Source of the DNA: Streptomyces antnestii
GTDB taxonomy: Bacteria > Actinomycetota > Actinomycetes > Streptomycetales > Streptomycetaceae
DNA: 64,000 nt
Direction: 5' to 3'
Assembly: GCF_004005495.1 (NCBI RefSeq)
Contig: NZ_RZYA01000001.1
Span: 124,001-188,000, forward strand
The position numbers and the translations under genes were made by a program. Below the pieces are notes generated by a model that searched no databases, was not told the origin of the DNA, and was given only the letters and a program-made list of their open reading frames with translations. This document shows, one piece after another, positions 53,237 through 63,961 of the stretch. Each line of letters begins with the position of its first letter. The stretch's first letter is position 1.

Positions 53237-54766
53237 CTAGATGTCCCGGAACGTCTCGATCTGCGCGCCCACCGAGTTGAGGCGCTCGGCCAGTTCCTCG
53301 TAGCCGCGGTTGATCACGTACACGTTGCGCAGGACGGAGGTGCCCTCGGCCGCCATCATCGCGAGGAGCACGACCACGGCCGGGCGCAGCGCGGGCGGGC
53401 ACATCATCTCGGCCGCGCGCCAGCGCGTCGGGCCCTCGACCAGGACGCGGTGCGGGTCGAGCAGCTGGAGGCGCCCGCCGAGCCGGTTGAGGTCGGTGAG
53501 ATAGATCGCACGGTTGTCGTAGACCCAGTCGTGGATGAGGGTCTTGCCCTGCGCCGCCGCCGCGATGGCCGCGAAGAAGGGCACGTTGTCGATGTTGAGG
53601 CCGGGGAACGGCATCGGGTGGATCTTGTCGATCGGCGCCTCCAGCTTGGAGGGCCGGACGGTGAGGTCCACCAGGCGCGTACGGCCGTTGTCCGCGGAGT
53701 ACTCGGCCGAGCGGTCGTGGTCGAGGCCCATCTCCTCCAGTACCGCGAGCTCGATCTCCAGGAACTCGATCGGCACGCGCTTCACGGTGAGTTCGGACTC
53801 GGTGACCACCGCGGCGGCCAGCAGGCTCATCGCCTCGACCGGGTCCTCGGACGGCGAGTAGTCCACGTCGACGTCGATGTGCGGGATGCCATGGACCGTG
53901 AGCGTGGTCGTGCCGATGCCCTCGACGCGTACGCCCAGGGCCTCCAGGAAGAAGCAGAGGTCCTGGACCATGTAGTTCGACGACGCGTTGCGGATGACGG
54001 TGGCGCCGTCGTGGCGGGCGGCGGCGAGCAGCGCGTTCTCCGTCACGGTGTCGCCGCGCTCGGTCAGCACGATCGGGCGTCCGGGGGAGACCCCCGTCTC
54101 GACCTCCGCGTGGTAGAGCCCCTCGGTCGCGGTGATGTCGAGGCCGAACCGGCGCAGCGCGATCATGTGCGGCTCGATGGTGCGGGTGCCGAGGTCGCAG
54201 CCGCCCGCGTACGGCAGCTTGAAGTGGTCGAGGCGGTGGAGCAGCGGGCCGAGGAACATGATGATCGAGCGCGTGCGGCGGGCCGCGTCTGCGTCGATGG
54301 CGTCCATGTCGAGGGCGGCCGGCGGCACGATCTCCAGGTCCACGCCGTCGTTGATCCACCGGGTGCGGACACCGATGGAGTTCAGGACCTCCAGGAGGCG
54401 GTAGACCTCCTCGATCCGGGCGACGCGGCGCAGGGTGGTGCGGCCCTTGTTGAGCAGTGACGCGCACAGCAGCGCCACGCAGGCGTTCTTGCTCGTCTTG
54501 ACGTCGATCGAGCCGGACAGGCGGCGGCCGCCGACGACGCGCAGGTGCATGGGACCCGCGTAGCCCAGAGAGACGATTTCACTGTCGAGCGCTTCGCCAA
54601 TTCGGGCGATCATCTCAAGGCTGATGTTTTGATTGCCGCGCTCGATCCGGTTGACGGCGCTCTGGCTGGTGCCGAGCGCCTCGGCAAGCTGCGTCTGTGT
54701 CCAGCCCCGGTGCTGACGGGCGTCACGGATGAGCTTGCCGATGCGTACGAGGTAGTCGTCCATCAT
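53237..54766 (-). CDS. XRE helix-turn-helix fused to a MurA-like enolpyruvyl transferase
   Basis: 509 residues. Residues 1-70 are an XRE/Cro helix-turn-helix: LIRDARQHRGWTQTQLAEALGTSQSAVNRIERGN. Residues about 75-505 are MurA-like: SIDVKTSKNACVALL with the K-N of the UDP-GlcNAc site, YAGGCDLGTRTIEPH with Cys190 at the place of the MurA loop cysteine, and FPGLNIDNVPFFAAIAAAAQG. MurA adds PEP to UDP-GlcNAc in peptidoglycan synthesis. A DNA-binding enzyme of this kind could sense UDP-GlcNAc. It diverges from aconitase across a region with two matched palindromes. Confidence 0.88.
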   Translation of the reverse strand: MMDDYLVRIGKLIRDARQHRGWTQTQLAEALGTSQSAVNRIERGNQNISLEMIARIGEALDSEIVSLGYAGPMHLRVVGGRRLSGSIDVKTSKNACVALLCASLLNKGRTTLRRVARIEEVYRLLEVLNSIGVRTRWINDGVDLEIVPPAALDMDAIDADAARRTRSIIMFLGPLLHRLDHFKLPYAGGCDLGTRTIEPHMIALRRFGLDITATEGLYHAEVETGVSPGRPIVLTERGDTVTENALLAAARHDGATVIRNASSNYMVQDLCFFLEALGVRVEGIGTTTLTVHGIPHIDVDVDYSPSEDPVEAMSLLAAAVVTESELTVKRVPIEFLEIELAVLEEMGLDHDRSAEYSADNGRTRLVDLTVRPSKLEAPIDKIHPMPFPGLNIDNVPFFAAIAAAAQGKTLIHDWVYDNRAIYLTDLNRLGGRLQLLDPHRVLVEGPTRWRAAEMMCPPALRPAVVVLLAMMAAEGTSVLRNVYVINRGYEELAERLNSVGAQIETFRDI

Positions 54767-54777
54767 GGCGGCAGGCT

Positions 54778-54793
54778 ATCTCAGATATGAGAT
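54778..54793. promoter_or_regulatory. Gapped palindrome ATCTC-N6-GAGAT, murA-side copy
   Basis: ATCTC (54778-54782), six bases, GAGAT (54789-54793), 12 nt upstream of the HTH-MurA start. It sits where a repressor would cover the promoter. The same motif lies near the aconitase promoter. Confidence 0.6.
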
Positions 54794-54946
54794 GCGGCAT
54801 TCCAGGGGGTCCATTGGGGTGACGGGCCGTCAATGAGCCCTGGTGGCGCGCGGGCGGGCGTGCGGGACGATGGTGGGACGGGTCCGCCGGTGGCGCGGCG
54901 GGACGGTTCGACGAAGGCCGGGCATGACCTGTCCGGCCTCATGTAC

Positions 54947-54952
54947 TAGAGT
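54947..54952 (+). promoter_or_regulatory. Putative -10 of acnA
   Basis: TAGAGT directly abuts the second ATCTC-N6-GAGAT palindrome. If used, the transcript would start about 54959, giving a leader of about 140 nt. Confidence 0.4.
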
Positions 54953-54953
54953 T

Positions 54954-54969
54954 ATCTCGACATCGAGAT
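54954..54969. promoter_or_regulatory. Gapped palindrome ATCTC-N6-GAGAT, acnA-side copy
   Basis: Part of the wider dyad TATCTCGA-CA-TCGAGATA (54953-54970). It overlaps the probable transcription start of acnA, a classic repressor position. The 54767-55099 gap holds no gene; besides these sites and the iron box I see only a GC-rich stretch at 54800-54920. Confidence 0.65.
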
Positions 54970-55013
54970 ATCTACAGAGGCACACCGCAGCCACCACGCT
55001 CGGTAAGGGTTAC

Positions 55014-55032
55014 CTAACTTAGCCTTACCTTA
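55014..55032. promoter_or_regulatory. Iron-box-like site upstream of acnA
   Basis: CTAACTTAGCCTTACCTTA read on the minus strand matches the DmdR/IdeR box TTAGGTTAGGCTCACCTAA at 13 of 19 positions. A nearby dyad GGTAAGG (55002-55008) and CCTTACC (55023-55029) supports it. It lies 68-86 nt upstream of the GTG start. Confidence 0.5.
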
Positions 55033-55033
55033 G

Positions 55034-57820
<2,787 letters not shown>

Positions 57821-57850
57821 TGTGCCCCTTGGCGTGAGTGCCTAGGGTTT

Positions 57851-57882
57851 GTGGCCGCTGCCCCTCACGGGGCGGCGGCCAC
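57851..57882. terminator. Terminator of acnA
   Basis: GTGGCCGCTGCCCC, loop TCAC, GGGGCGGCGGCCAC form a 14-bp stem with one T-G pair, 30 nt after the stop. Confidence 0.8.
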
Positions 57883-57926
57883 TGCTGTACGCATCCGAGT
57901 GGGAGAGCCACACCTCCAGTCCGGCG

Positions 57927-58025
57927 TCCGTCGCGTCACTGGACGCGGCGATCGGGGAACTGGCCGAGGTCGGTTACCACTCCGGATCTGGTCAGTCGGC
58001 GCCTTGCGGCCGGGCACCGCCCTGA
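57927..58025 (+). pseudogene. Possible TetR-gene remnant
   Basis: One frame reads SVASLDAAIGELAEVGYHSGSGQS before a stop at 58023-58025. LDAAIxELAEVGY is the hallmark first helix of TetR proteins. No start, HTH or ligand domain follows, so it is at most a fragment. The remaining 250-bp gap between acnA and the exporter holds nothing else I can recognise. Confidence 0.4.
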
Positions 58026-58070
58026 CCGGATGACGACCGCGGCGCTCTCGCTGACTGCTCACGCCGGCCC

Positions 58071-60398
58071 TCACTCGTTGTGTAGCACCTTGGCGATCGT
58101 CAGCCGGGCCGCCGAACGGGCGGGGATCACCGCGCCCAGCGCGGCGAGGACGACGCCGGAGAGCACGAGCAGGGTGACGTTGCCGAGGTGCCAGACGTTC
58201 CGCATCGACGACGGGAAGTCGATCCCGCCCGCGTGGCCGGTGACCGGCAGGATCAGGGCATGGGCCAGCATGCCCAGCGGCAGCCCGACGAGCCCGCCCA
58301 GCAGGCCGAGCGCGGCCATGGAGGTGACCGTCATGACGGTGACCTGGCGGGGCGTCATGCCGATGGACTTCAGCATGCCGAGGTCCCGGCGCCGCTCCCG
58401 TGTGTTCAGCACCACGGTGTTGAAGACGCCGAGCGCGGCGACCGTGCCGAGCAGCAGGGTGAGGATCGAGGCCGAGCTGACGGCCGTGATCGCACCCGCG
58501 TTGGCCGTCTCCTTGGCGGAGGGGTAGAGGCCGGGGTCGGCGGTGCGCACCGCGTGCTGGTAGGCGTCGACGTTCGTGCCGGAGGCCAGCTTCACCAGGT
58601 ACTGGCGGCCTGTCACGCCCGGGTCGACCGCCCTCGCCGTGCTCCAGTCCGTGCTGAGGAAGTCCGGGTCCCCGGAGAGGGTCTCACCGACGATGGTCAC
58701 CGGCTCCTCCCGGTCGCTGGTCTGCAGGGTGAGCCGGTCGCCGACGGAGTGGCCGTGCAGGGCCAGGAAAGCCGGCGTGACGACGACCTCGCCGGGCCTG
58801 TCGAACCAGCGGCCCTTGACCACCATCGTGCCGAGGTTCGAGGAGGTGCCCCGGTAGGCGATCAGGTTGAGGCGCCCGGTGACTCCGGCGAGCCGCACCG
58901 GCACGTAGGCAGACGGGGTCACCTGCGTCGCCCCGGGCGGGGTGGCCAGCAGCGCCTGGATCTGCGGGTCGGTGTGGATCGGCGCGGTCATCCCGACGTC
59001 GGCCCGGCCGGCGTTGACGACCACCTGGTAGGCGCCGCCGCCCTCCGCCGCGTTACCGAAGGCGGTGACGGTCGTCGCCAACGCAGTGGAGAAGGTCACC
59101 GTGGTGACACCCAGCACGACCGCCGACAGGGTCAGCAGGCTCCGGCCCGGGCGGGCGAACGGCATCCCGAGCCCGAGGCTGACCGAGCGCGGCAGCCGGG
59201 ATCCCGTGAGCCGACGCTGGATCCGCAGGGCGCGGCCGGTGCGCTGCGCGGCGCCCGCGCTGATCGCCTGTGCCGCGGGGAGATTGCGGGCCCGCAGCGA
59301 CGGCAGCAGCGCGGCCAGCAGCACCAGCGCGGGCACGCCGAGAAGCGCCACCAGGTCCACCCATGGGCTCAGGCCGACGCTGTCGGCGAGGTAGGCATTG
59401 TTGATGCCGTTGCTGAACAGCTGCTGCAGCAACGGCTGTTCGGTCAGGTCGCCGAGCAGGGTGCCGAGCGCGCAGCCGACGAGCGCCGGCACGGAGACCA
59501 TCACCAGGTAGACGCCGACCACCTGGTTGGGAGTGAAGCCGAGCGCCTTCAGGACGCCGATGTGCCGGAAGCCGGAGACGACCGCGCCGCTCACCACATT
59601 GCCCACGATGAGGACCGCGACCAGCAGGCCGAGCACTCCGAAGACCATCAAGAACGGCACGAAGGTGTCAGGACTGCGCTCGGAGAGCCGCTCCAGGCTC
59701 AGGTAGGACGAAGAGGCGGTGAGCGCACCGCCCGGCAGGGCGGCAGTCGCGGTCCGCAGGGACGCCGCCACCTCGCCACCGGTGCCCGCGTGCGCGAACC
59801 GGTAGAGCATCTGCTCCGAGGTCGGGTGCAGGGCGCCCATCTGTTCGGGAGCGACCCAGGCGTCCGCGGTCCGACTGACGCTGGACGCGAGCCCGACGAC
59901 CGTGAACGGGACCCCGGAGAGCAGGACGTGCGCGCCCAGGGTCCGGCGCGGGCCCTTACCGGCCATGCCGGGCGGCGAGCTGAACACCGCCTCCCCCGGC
60001 CCCGTAGCCCAGCGGCCCGTCCACAGGTTCACCCGGTCGACCGGCCCGCCCGGGTCGGCCCGGCCCACGACCGTCACGGGCCCCTCGGCATTGACGACGA
60101 CGGGACGATTCAGCGTCGCCACGGCCTGCGGGAAGGGCCCCGCTGCGGCCGTCACGCCCGACGCCCGTGCGGTCGCCGCGAGTTGCTCCGGGGAGACCTT
60201 GGCCGAGTCGAAGGTCGCGATCACGTGTGCGCCCTGCTGGCGCGCCAAGGCCCGGTCGAAGGGCGCGGACGCGGCGTCCAGCAGCCCCAGCGCGACCACG
60301 ATGGTCATCGTCGAGACCATCACCACCAGGCCGATGACGCCGGTCTGCAGCCTGCGCCGCCGCACCGCCGCGCGGGCGGCCAGCCACACGGCCCTCAT
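58071..60398 (-). CDS. FtsX/MacB-type ABC transporter permease
   Basis: 775 residues. Two FtsX-like halves. Each has one long extracytoplasmic loop and clusters of helices: LQTGVIGLVVMVSTMTIVVALGLL at the N-terminus, LMVFGVLGLLVAVLIVGNVVSGAVV near residue 250, TLSAVVLGVTTVTF near 430, and three C-terminal helices from AITAVSSASILTLLLGTVAAL. It pairs with the ATPase upstream (ATGA overlap). Such systems act as mechanotransmitters or exporters of lipids, peptides or antibiotics. Substrate unknown. A two-component system diverges from it. Confidence 0.87.
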   Translation of the reverse strand: MRAVWLAARAAVRRRRLQTGVIGLVVMVSTMTIVVALGLLDAASAPFDRALARQQGAHVIATFDSAKVSPEQLAATARASGVTAAAGPFPQAVATLNRPVVVNAEGPVTVVGRADPGGPVDRVNLWTGRWATGPGEAVFSSPPGMAGKGPRRTLGAHVLLSGVPFTVVGLASSVSRTADAWVAPEQMGALHPTSEQMLYRFAHAGTGGEVAASLRTATAALPGGALTASSSYLSLERLSERSPDTFVPFLMVFGVLGLLVAVLIVGNVVSGAVVSGFRHIGVLKALGFTPNQVVGVYLVMVSVPALVGCALGTLLGDLTEQPLLQQLFSNGINNAYLADSVGLSPWVDLVALLGVPALVLLAALLPSLRARNLPAAQAISAGAAQRTGRALRIQRRLTGSRLPRSVSLGLGMPFARPGRSLLTLSAVVLGVTTVTFSTALATTVTAFGNAAEGGGAYQVVVNAGRADVGMTAPIHTDPQIQALLATPPGATQVTPSAYVPVRLAGVTGRLNLIAYRGTSSNLGTMVVKGRWFDRPGEVVVTPAFLALHGHSVGDRLTLQTSDREEPVTIVGETLSGDPDFLSTDWSTARAVDPGVTGRQYLVKLASGTNVDAYQHAVRTADPGLYPSAKETANAGAITAVSSASILTLLLGTVAALGVFNTVVLNTRERRRDLGMLKSIGMTPRQVTVMTVTSMAALGLLGGLVGLPLGMLAHALILPVTGHAGGIDFPSSMRNVWHLGNVTLLVLSGVVLAALGAVIPARSAARLTIAKVLHNE

Positions 60399-61126
60399 CG
60401 GGCCCGCTCCAGGCTGCGCTCGCCGACCACGCGGCCGTCGGCGAGGTCGACGACGCGGTTGGCACAGCGGGTGGCCAGCCGCGGGTCGTGGGTGACCAGC
60501 AGCAGCGTCTGCCCGATCTGGTTCAGGTCGAGCAGCAGGTCCATGACCTGCTCGCCGGAGTGGCTGTCCAGCGCGCCGGTCGGCTCGTCGGCGAGCAGCA
60601 GCGCCGGACGGTTCATCAGCGCCCGTGCTACGGCGACCCGCTGGCGTTCGCCACCACTGAGGACGGCCGGATAGGCGTTACGGCGGTCGGCGATGCCGAG
60701 CTCGTCCAGCAGTTCCTGCGCGCGGCGGCGCGCCTGGCGGGCCGGCGTGCCGGTGAGCTGGGCGGCGACCGCAACGTTGTCGAGTGCGGAAAGGTCATCG
60801 AGGAGGTTGAAGAACTGGAAGACCATGCCGATGCGGCGGCGCCGGAACAGCGCGAGGCCGGTCTCGTCCAGTGCGGTGACGTCCTCGCCGTGGACGGTGA
60901 CCTGGCCGGAAGTCGGCCGGTCCAGGCCGGCCACCATGTTGAGCAGGGTGGATTTGCCGCAGCCGGAGGGGCCCATCACCGCGACGGCCTCGCCGCTGCG
61001 GATTTCCAGGGATACCCCGGCCAGGGCCGTGTGGTCGCCGTACTCCCTGCGGACGTTTTCCAGGCGCACCACTGCCCGCGGTTCGTTCTCGCCGGTCCCG
61101 GGGCTGCTCACTGATCGACTCGTCAT
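60395..61126 (-). CDS. MacB/LolD-type ABC ATP-binding protein
   Basis: 243 residues. Walker A GPSGCGKSTLLNMVAGLD, Q-loop VFQFFNLLDDLSALDNV, signature LSGGERQRVAVARAL, Walker B LLLADEPTGALD and switch His in VTHDPRLA: the order of LolD/MacB ATPases. Partner of the permease (4-bp overlap). ATG 61126 has TACGTT 7 nt upstream and no RBS, so it may be leaderless. Divergent from the sensor kinase. Confidence 0.93.
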   Translation of the reverse strand: MTSRSVSSPGTGENEPRAVVRLENVRREYGDHTALAGVSLEIRSGEAVAVMGPSGCGKSTLLNMVAGLDRPTSGQVTVHGEDVTALDETGLALFRRRRIGMVFQFFNLLDDLSALDNVAVAAQLTGTPARQARRRAQELLDELGIADRRNAYPAVLSGGERQRVAVARALMNRPALLLADEPTGALDSHSGEQVMDLLLDLNQIGQTLLLVTHDPRLATRCANRVVDLADGRVVGERSLERAR

Positions 61127-61133
61127 ACGGGGA

Positions 61134-61139
61134 AACGTA
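61134..61139 (-). promoter_or_regulatory. -10 hexamer of the exporter operon
   Basis: On the minus strand TACGTT ends 7 nt before the ATG at 61126; no RBS is visible. Confidence 0.4.
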
Positions 61140-61265
61140 GGGCCCGGCCGCGAAGGCGGGCGTCCCACCCGGGTTGTAAGTCGACCCGCCCGTCATCCCG
61201 TGGATGTACGCGGCTGGATCCATCGGTGGACGCGCGACGGCGCACTGATCTGCGAAGGTGGGCGG

Positions 61266-62117
61266 GTGTGGGGATCACTGACGGGCTGGCTGACGGGGGC
61301 GCTGGTGCCGGCCTGCGCCGCGGCCGGATGGCTGGGCGCGGCACTGGTGCGCGAGCGCGGGTCCCGGCGCCGGGCGCTGGGCGACCGAGGGTGGTTGCTT
61401 GAGCGGGAACGGGAGAACGCGGCCCGGGCCGCGGTGGCGGCGGAGCGGGCGCGGATCGCCCGGGAGTTGCACGACATCGTCAGCCACAACGTGAGCCTGA
61501 TGGTCGTCCAGGCGAGTGCGGCACGCGAGGTGCTCACCACGCTGCCGGACGAGGCCGCTGCCGCGCTACGGGCCGTGGAGGGCGCGGGCCGCGACACCAT
61601 GACCGAGCTGCGGCACCTGCTGGGCCTGCTGGCCCCCTCGCAGGACGGCGAGGACACGGAGGACCCCCCGGAGGAGGCAGAGGTGACCACCGCCGACCTC
61701 ACCCCGCAGCCGGGCCTTGACCGGCTCGGCGCCCTCGTGGACCGGGTGTCCTTCGCCGGCCTGCCGGTGGAGGTGCGAGTCCTGGGCGATCCGCGGCGGC
61801 TGCCGGCCGGCATCGACGTGACGGCCTACCGGATCGTGCAGGAGGCGCTGACCAACGCCCTGCGCCACGGCGACGGCGGCAAGGCGGAGGTGACCGTGCG
61901 CTACGCGGACACCTCGTTGCGGGTCGAGGTGCTCACCACCGGCGCGAGCGTGGTATCCGGCGGGCCGGCGCCAGGGCCCACGTCCAACCCCGGCGCGGGG
62001 CGAGGCCTGATGGGCCTGCGTGAGCGGGTGGCCGTTTTCGGCGGCGACCTCGACGCGCGGCGCCGCCTCGGCGGCGGCTACCGCGTCCGCGCCCGGATCC
62101 CACTGGAGCAGCCGTGA
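61266..62117 (+). CDS. Sensor histidine kinase (HisKA_3, short sensor)
   Basis: 283 residues from GTG 61266. Phospho-acceptor His in ARIARELHDIVSHNVSLMVVQASAAREVL near residue 67; N box TAYRIVQEALTNALRHG near 205; G box GRGLMGLRERVAVFGG near 250. Only one membrane segment (LTGALVPACAAAGWLGAALV) precedes the His, so the usual multi-helix sensor is missing. An upstream GTG at 61200 adds 22 residues without a membrane segment. The response regulator follows with a GTGA overlap. Confidence 0.87.
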   Translation: MWGSLTGWLTGALVPACAAAGWLGAALVRERGSRRRALGDRGWLLERERENAARAAVAAERARIARELHDIVSHNVSLMVVQASAAREVLTTLPDEAAAALRAVEGAGRDTMTELRHLLGLLAPSQDGEDTEDPPEEAEVTTADLTPQPGLDRLGALVDRVSFAGLPVEVRVLGDPRRLPAGIDVTAYRIVQEALTNALRHGDGGKAEVTVRYADTSLRVEVLTTGASVVSGGPAPGPTSNPGAGRGLMGLRERVAVFGGDLDARRRLGGGYRVRARIPLEQP

Positions 62118-62821
62118 ACGCAGCTGCCGGGCCGCCGGGGGCCGCGCCGGTACGGGCACCCCGGGTGCTCATCGCTGACGACCAGAGGCTGATCCGCACC
62201 GGCTTCCGGCTGATCCTCACCAGCCGCGGCATCGAGGTGGTCGGCGAGGCCTCCGACGGAGTGGAGGCGGTGAAGCTGGTCCGGCGGCTGCGGCCGGACG
62301 TGGTGCTGATGGACATCCGGATGCCCAACATGGACGGCCTGGAGGCGGCCCGTCAGGTTCTGGCTCTCGACCCGGCCTGCCGGGTCGTCATGCTCACCAC
62401 CTTCGACCTCGACCGATACGTCTACGCCGCACTCGCGCTCGGCGCCAGCGGCTTCCTGCTCAAGGACGTCACGGCCGACCATCTCGCCGCTTCGGTCCGG
62501 CTCGTCAACACCGGCGACGCCCTGCTGGCCCCCTCCATCACCCGCCGCCTGGTCGAGCGCTTCGCCTCCCCCGATCGCGCGCCGGGACCGACCCGGCCGG
62601 CCGTTCATCAGGCGCTGGACTCGCTCACCCCCCGCGAACGCGAGGTACTCACCCTCGTCGGCCGGGGCCTGTCCAACAGTGAACTCGCCACCGCCCTCAC
62701 CCTGAGCGAGGCGACGGTCAAGACGCACGTCGCCCGGATCTTCGCCAAGCTTGACCTGCGCGACCGCGCCCAGGCCGTCGTCCTCGCCTACGAGACAGGG
62801 CTGGTCACGCCCGGCGCCTAG
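62114..62821 (+). CDS. NarL/LuxR-type response regulator
   Basis: 235 residues. Receiver: VLIADDQRLIRTGFRLIL with the acidic pair, phospho-Asp in DVVLMDIRMPNMDG near residue 65, and Thr/Lys near VMLTTFDLDRYVY and FLLKD. The C-terminal LuxR HTH reads LTPREREVLTLVGRGLSNSELATALTLSEATVKTHVARIFAKL. Overlaps the kinase stop by 4 bp. Likely regulates the divergent ABC exporter, a common arrangement for envelope-stress export. Confidence 0.93.
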   Translation: MNAAAGPPGAAPVRAPRVLIADDQRLIRTGFRLILTSRGIEVVGEASDGVEAVKLVRRLRPDVVLMDIRMPNMDGLEAARQVLALDPACRVVMLTTFDLDRYVYAALALGASGFLLKDVTADHLAASVRLVNTGDALLAPSITRRLVERFASPDRAPGPTRPAVHQALDSLTPREREVLTLVGRGLSNSELATALTLSEATVKTHVARIFAKLDLRDRAQAVVLAYETGLVTPGA

Positions 62822-62957
62822 GAGGCTGATGAAGACCTCATCGCCGTGCGCGTGAAGGGCTGCGGTGCTGTCCGGGGCCTGGGAATCGCGCTGGCGAGCG
62901 CGAGGTTGAGGCGCTTGTTCATGTCGAGGCGGAAGGCCCGTACCGCGAGGGGGCGGT

Positions 62958-63140
62958 TCAGGTGCCGCTGGTCAGGAACGCGGCCCAGGCCTCAGGGGCG
63001 ACCGTGAAGTGAGGGCCCTCGGGGTTCTTGGAGTCGCGGACGTGGACGCTGGACTTCCGCCAGTCGTAGGCGACTTCGAGGCACTGGCCGCCTTCACTGC
63101 CGCTGTAGCTCGACTTGAACCAGTTCAGTGCGGTGCTCAT
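62958..63140 (-). CDS. DUF397 protein
   Basis: 60 residues. ALNWFKSSYSGSEGGQCLEVAYDWRKSSVHVRDSKNPEGPHFTVAPEAWAAFL is the full DUF397 pattern: WxKSSYSG...CLEVA...VxVRDSK..GP...W..F. In Streptomyces these small proteins pair with Scr1-type XRE regulators and antagonise them. ATG 63140 overlaps the regulator stop by 4 bp and has RBS AGGAG. The gap 62822-62957 shows no gene. Confidence 0.9.
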   Translation of the reverse strand: MSTALNWFKSSYSGSEGGQCLEVAYDWRKSSVHVRDSKNPEGPHFTVAPEAWAAFLTSGT

Positions 63141-63961
63141 TGCTCTCCTAGCAGCCGGTCCAGCAGGCCCTTGGAGTGCTCGGGCGTCAGGGCCTGTGAT
63201 CGCAGCATCGCATATTTGCGCGCCAGGATGGACACTTCGTCCGGGGCGGAAACCCACTGGCTGCCGCGCTGGGACTCGGTGTACGCGAGGTGCTGGTGGT
63301 CCGGTGTCTCAAGGAGCGTGAAGGCGCCGTCGAGCCCGGCGTGCGTCGGCGCGTCGAGGGGCAGGAACTGTAGTGTCAAGCCCGGGAGTTCAGCGCATAC
63401 GCGTAGGTGGCGGAGCTGTTCGGCGCGAGCCTGCGGCTCCAGATATGCGAGCCTGAGCGCGGCCTCCCAGACGATGAAGCTCAGCGTCGGCGGACACTTC
63501 CGGTGCAAGACCTCCTGCCGCTGCACGCGACCCGCCGTCTTCGTCTCGATCTCGTCCTCCTCGTAAGCGGGGACGCGGTTGCGCAGCACTGTGCGGGCGC
63601 ACTCCTCGGTCTGGAGGATGCCGGGCACGGTCAGCACGTCGTACCAGGACAACGCGATGGCCTCTCGCTCGTGCGCCATGTACTGCTCGGCGTACAACGG
63701 GAACTGGTCGATCTCCGGCAGTCCCGCCACCGCGACCGCCAACGCGCCCTTGGTGTCGAGTAGTTGGTCCATCTGCACGGCCGTGTCCGGCAGTAGCGGC
63801 CGTCTGCCCTGCTCGTACGCCGCGATGGTCGACTCGGCGATCACCAGCCGCTCTCCGAGAGCTGCCTGCGTGAACCCGGCCGCCCTGCGGAACAGGGCGA
63901 GGAGATCACCGACCATCTTCATCGCCGACGGATTCTTCGGCGGGCGCTTTCCGGGGCTCAT
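63137..63961 (-). CDS. Scr1-family XRE regulator (HTH plus DUF5753)
   Basis: 274 residues from ATG 63961 with GGGGAGA upstream. Residues about 15-70 are an XRE HTH: LFRRAAGFTQAALGERLVIAESTIAAYEQGRR. The rest is the DUF5753 domain with YEAEA-like LSWYDVLTVPGILQTEECARTVL and LPLDAPTHAGLDGAFTLLE. Such proteins control development or secondary metabolism and are opposed by the DUF397 partner encoded downstream (ATGA overlap). The last 39 bases of the window show no further gene. Confidence 0.9.
   Translation of the reverse strand: MSPGKRPPKNPSAMKMVGDLLALFRRAAGFTQAALGERLVIAESTIAAYEQGRRPLLPDTAVQMDQLLDTKGALAVAVAGLPEIDQFPLYAEQYMAHEREAIALSWYDVLTVPGILQTEECARTVLRNRVPAYEEDEIETKTAGRVQRQEVLHRKCPPTLSFIVWEAALRLAYLEPQARAEQLRHLRVCAELPGLTLQFLPLDAPTHAGLDGAFTLLETPDHQHLAYTESQRGSQWVSAPDEVSILARKYAMLRSQALTPEHSKGLLDRLLGEQ

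Noticed and set aside
62822..62957. Possible coding remnant after the response regulator
   Set aside because: One minus-strand frame reads AVRAFRLDMNKRLNLALASAIP, but there is no start, motif or recognised family, so it is not called.
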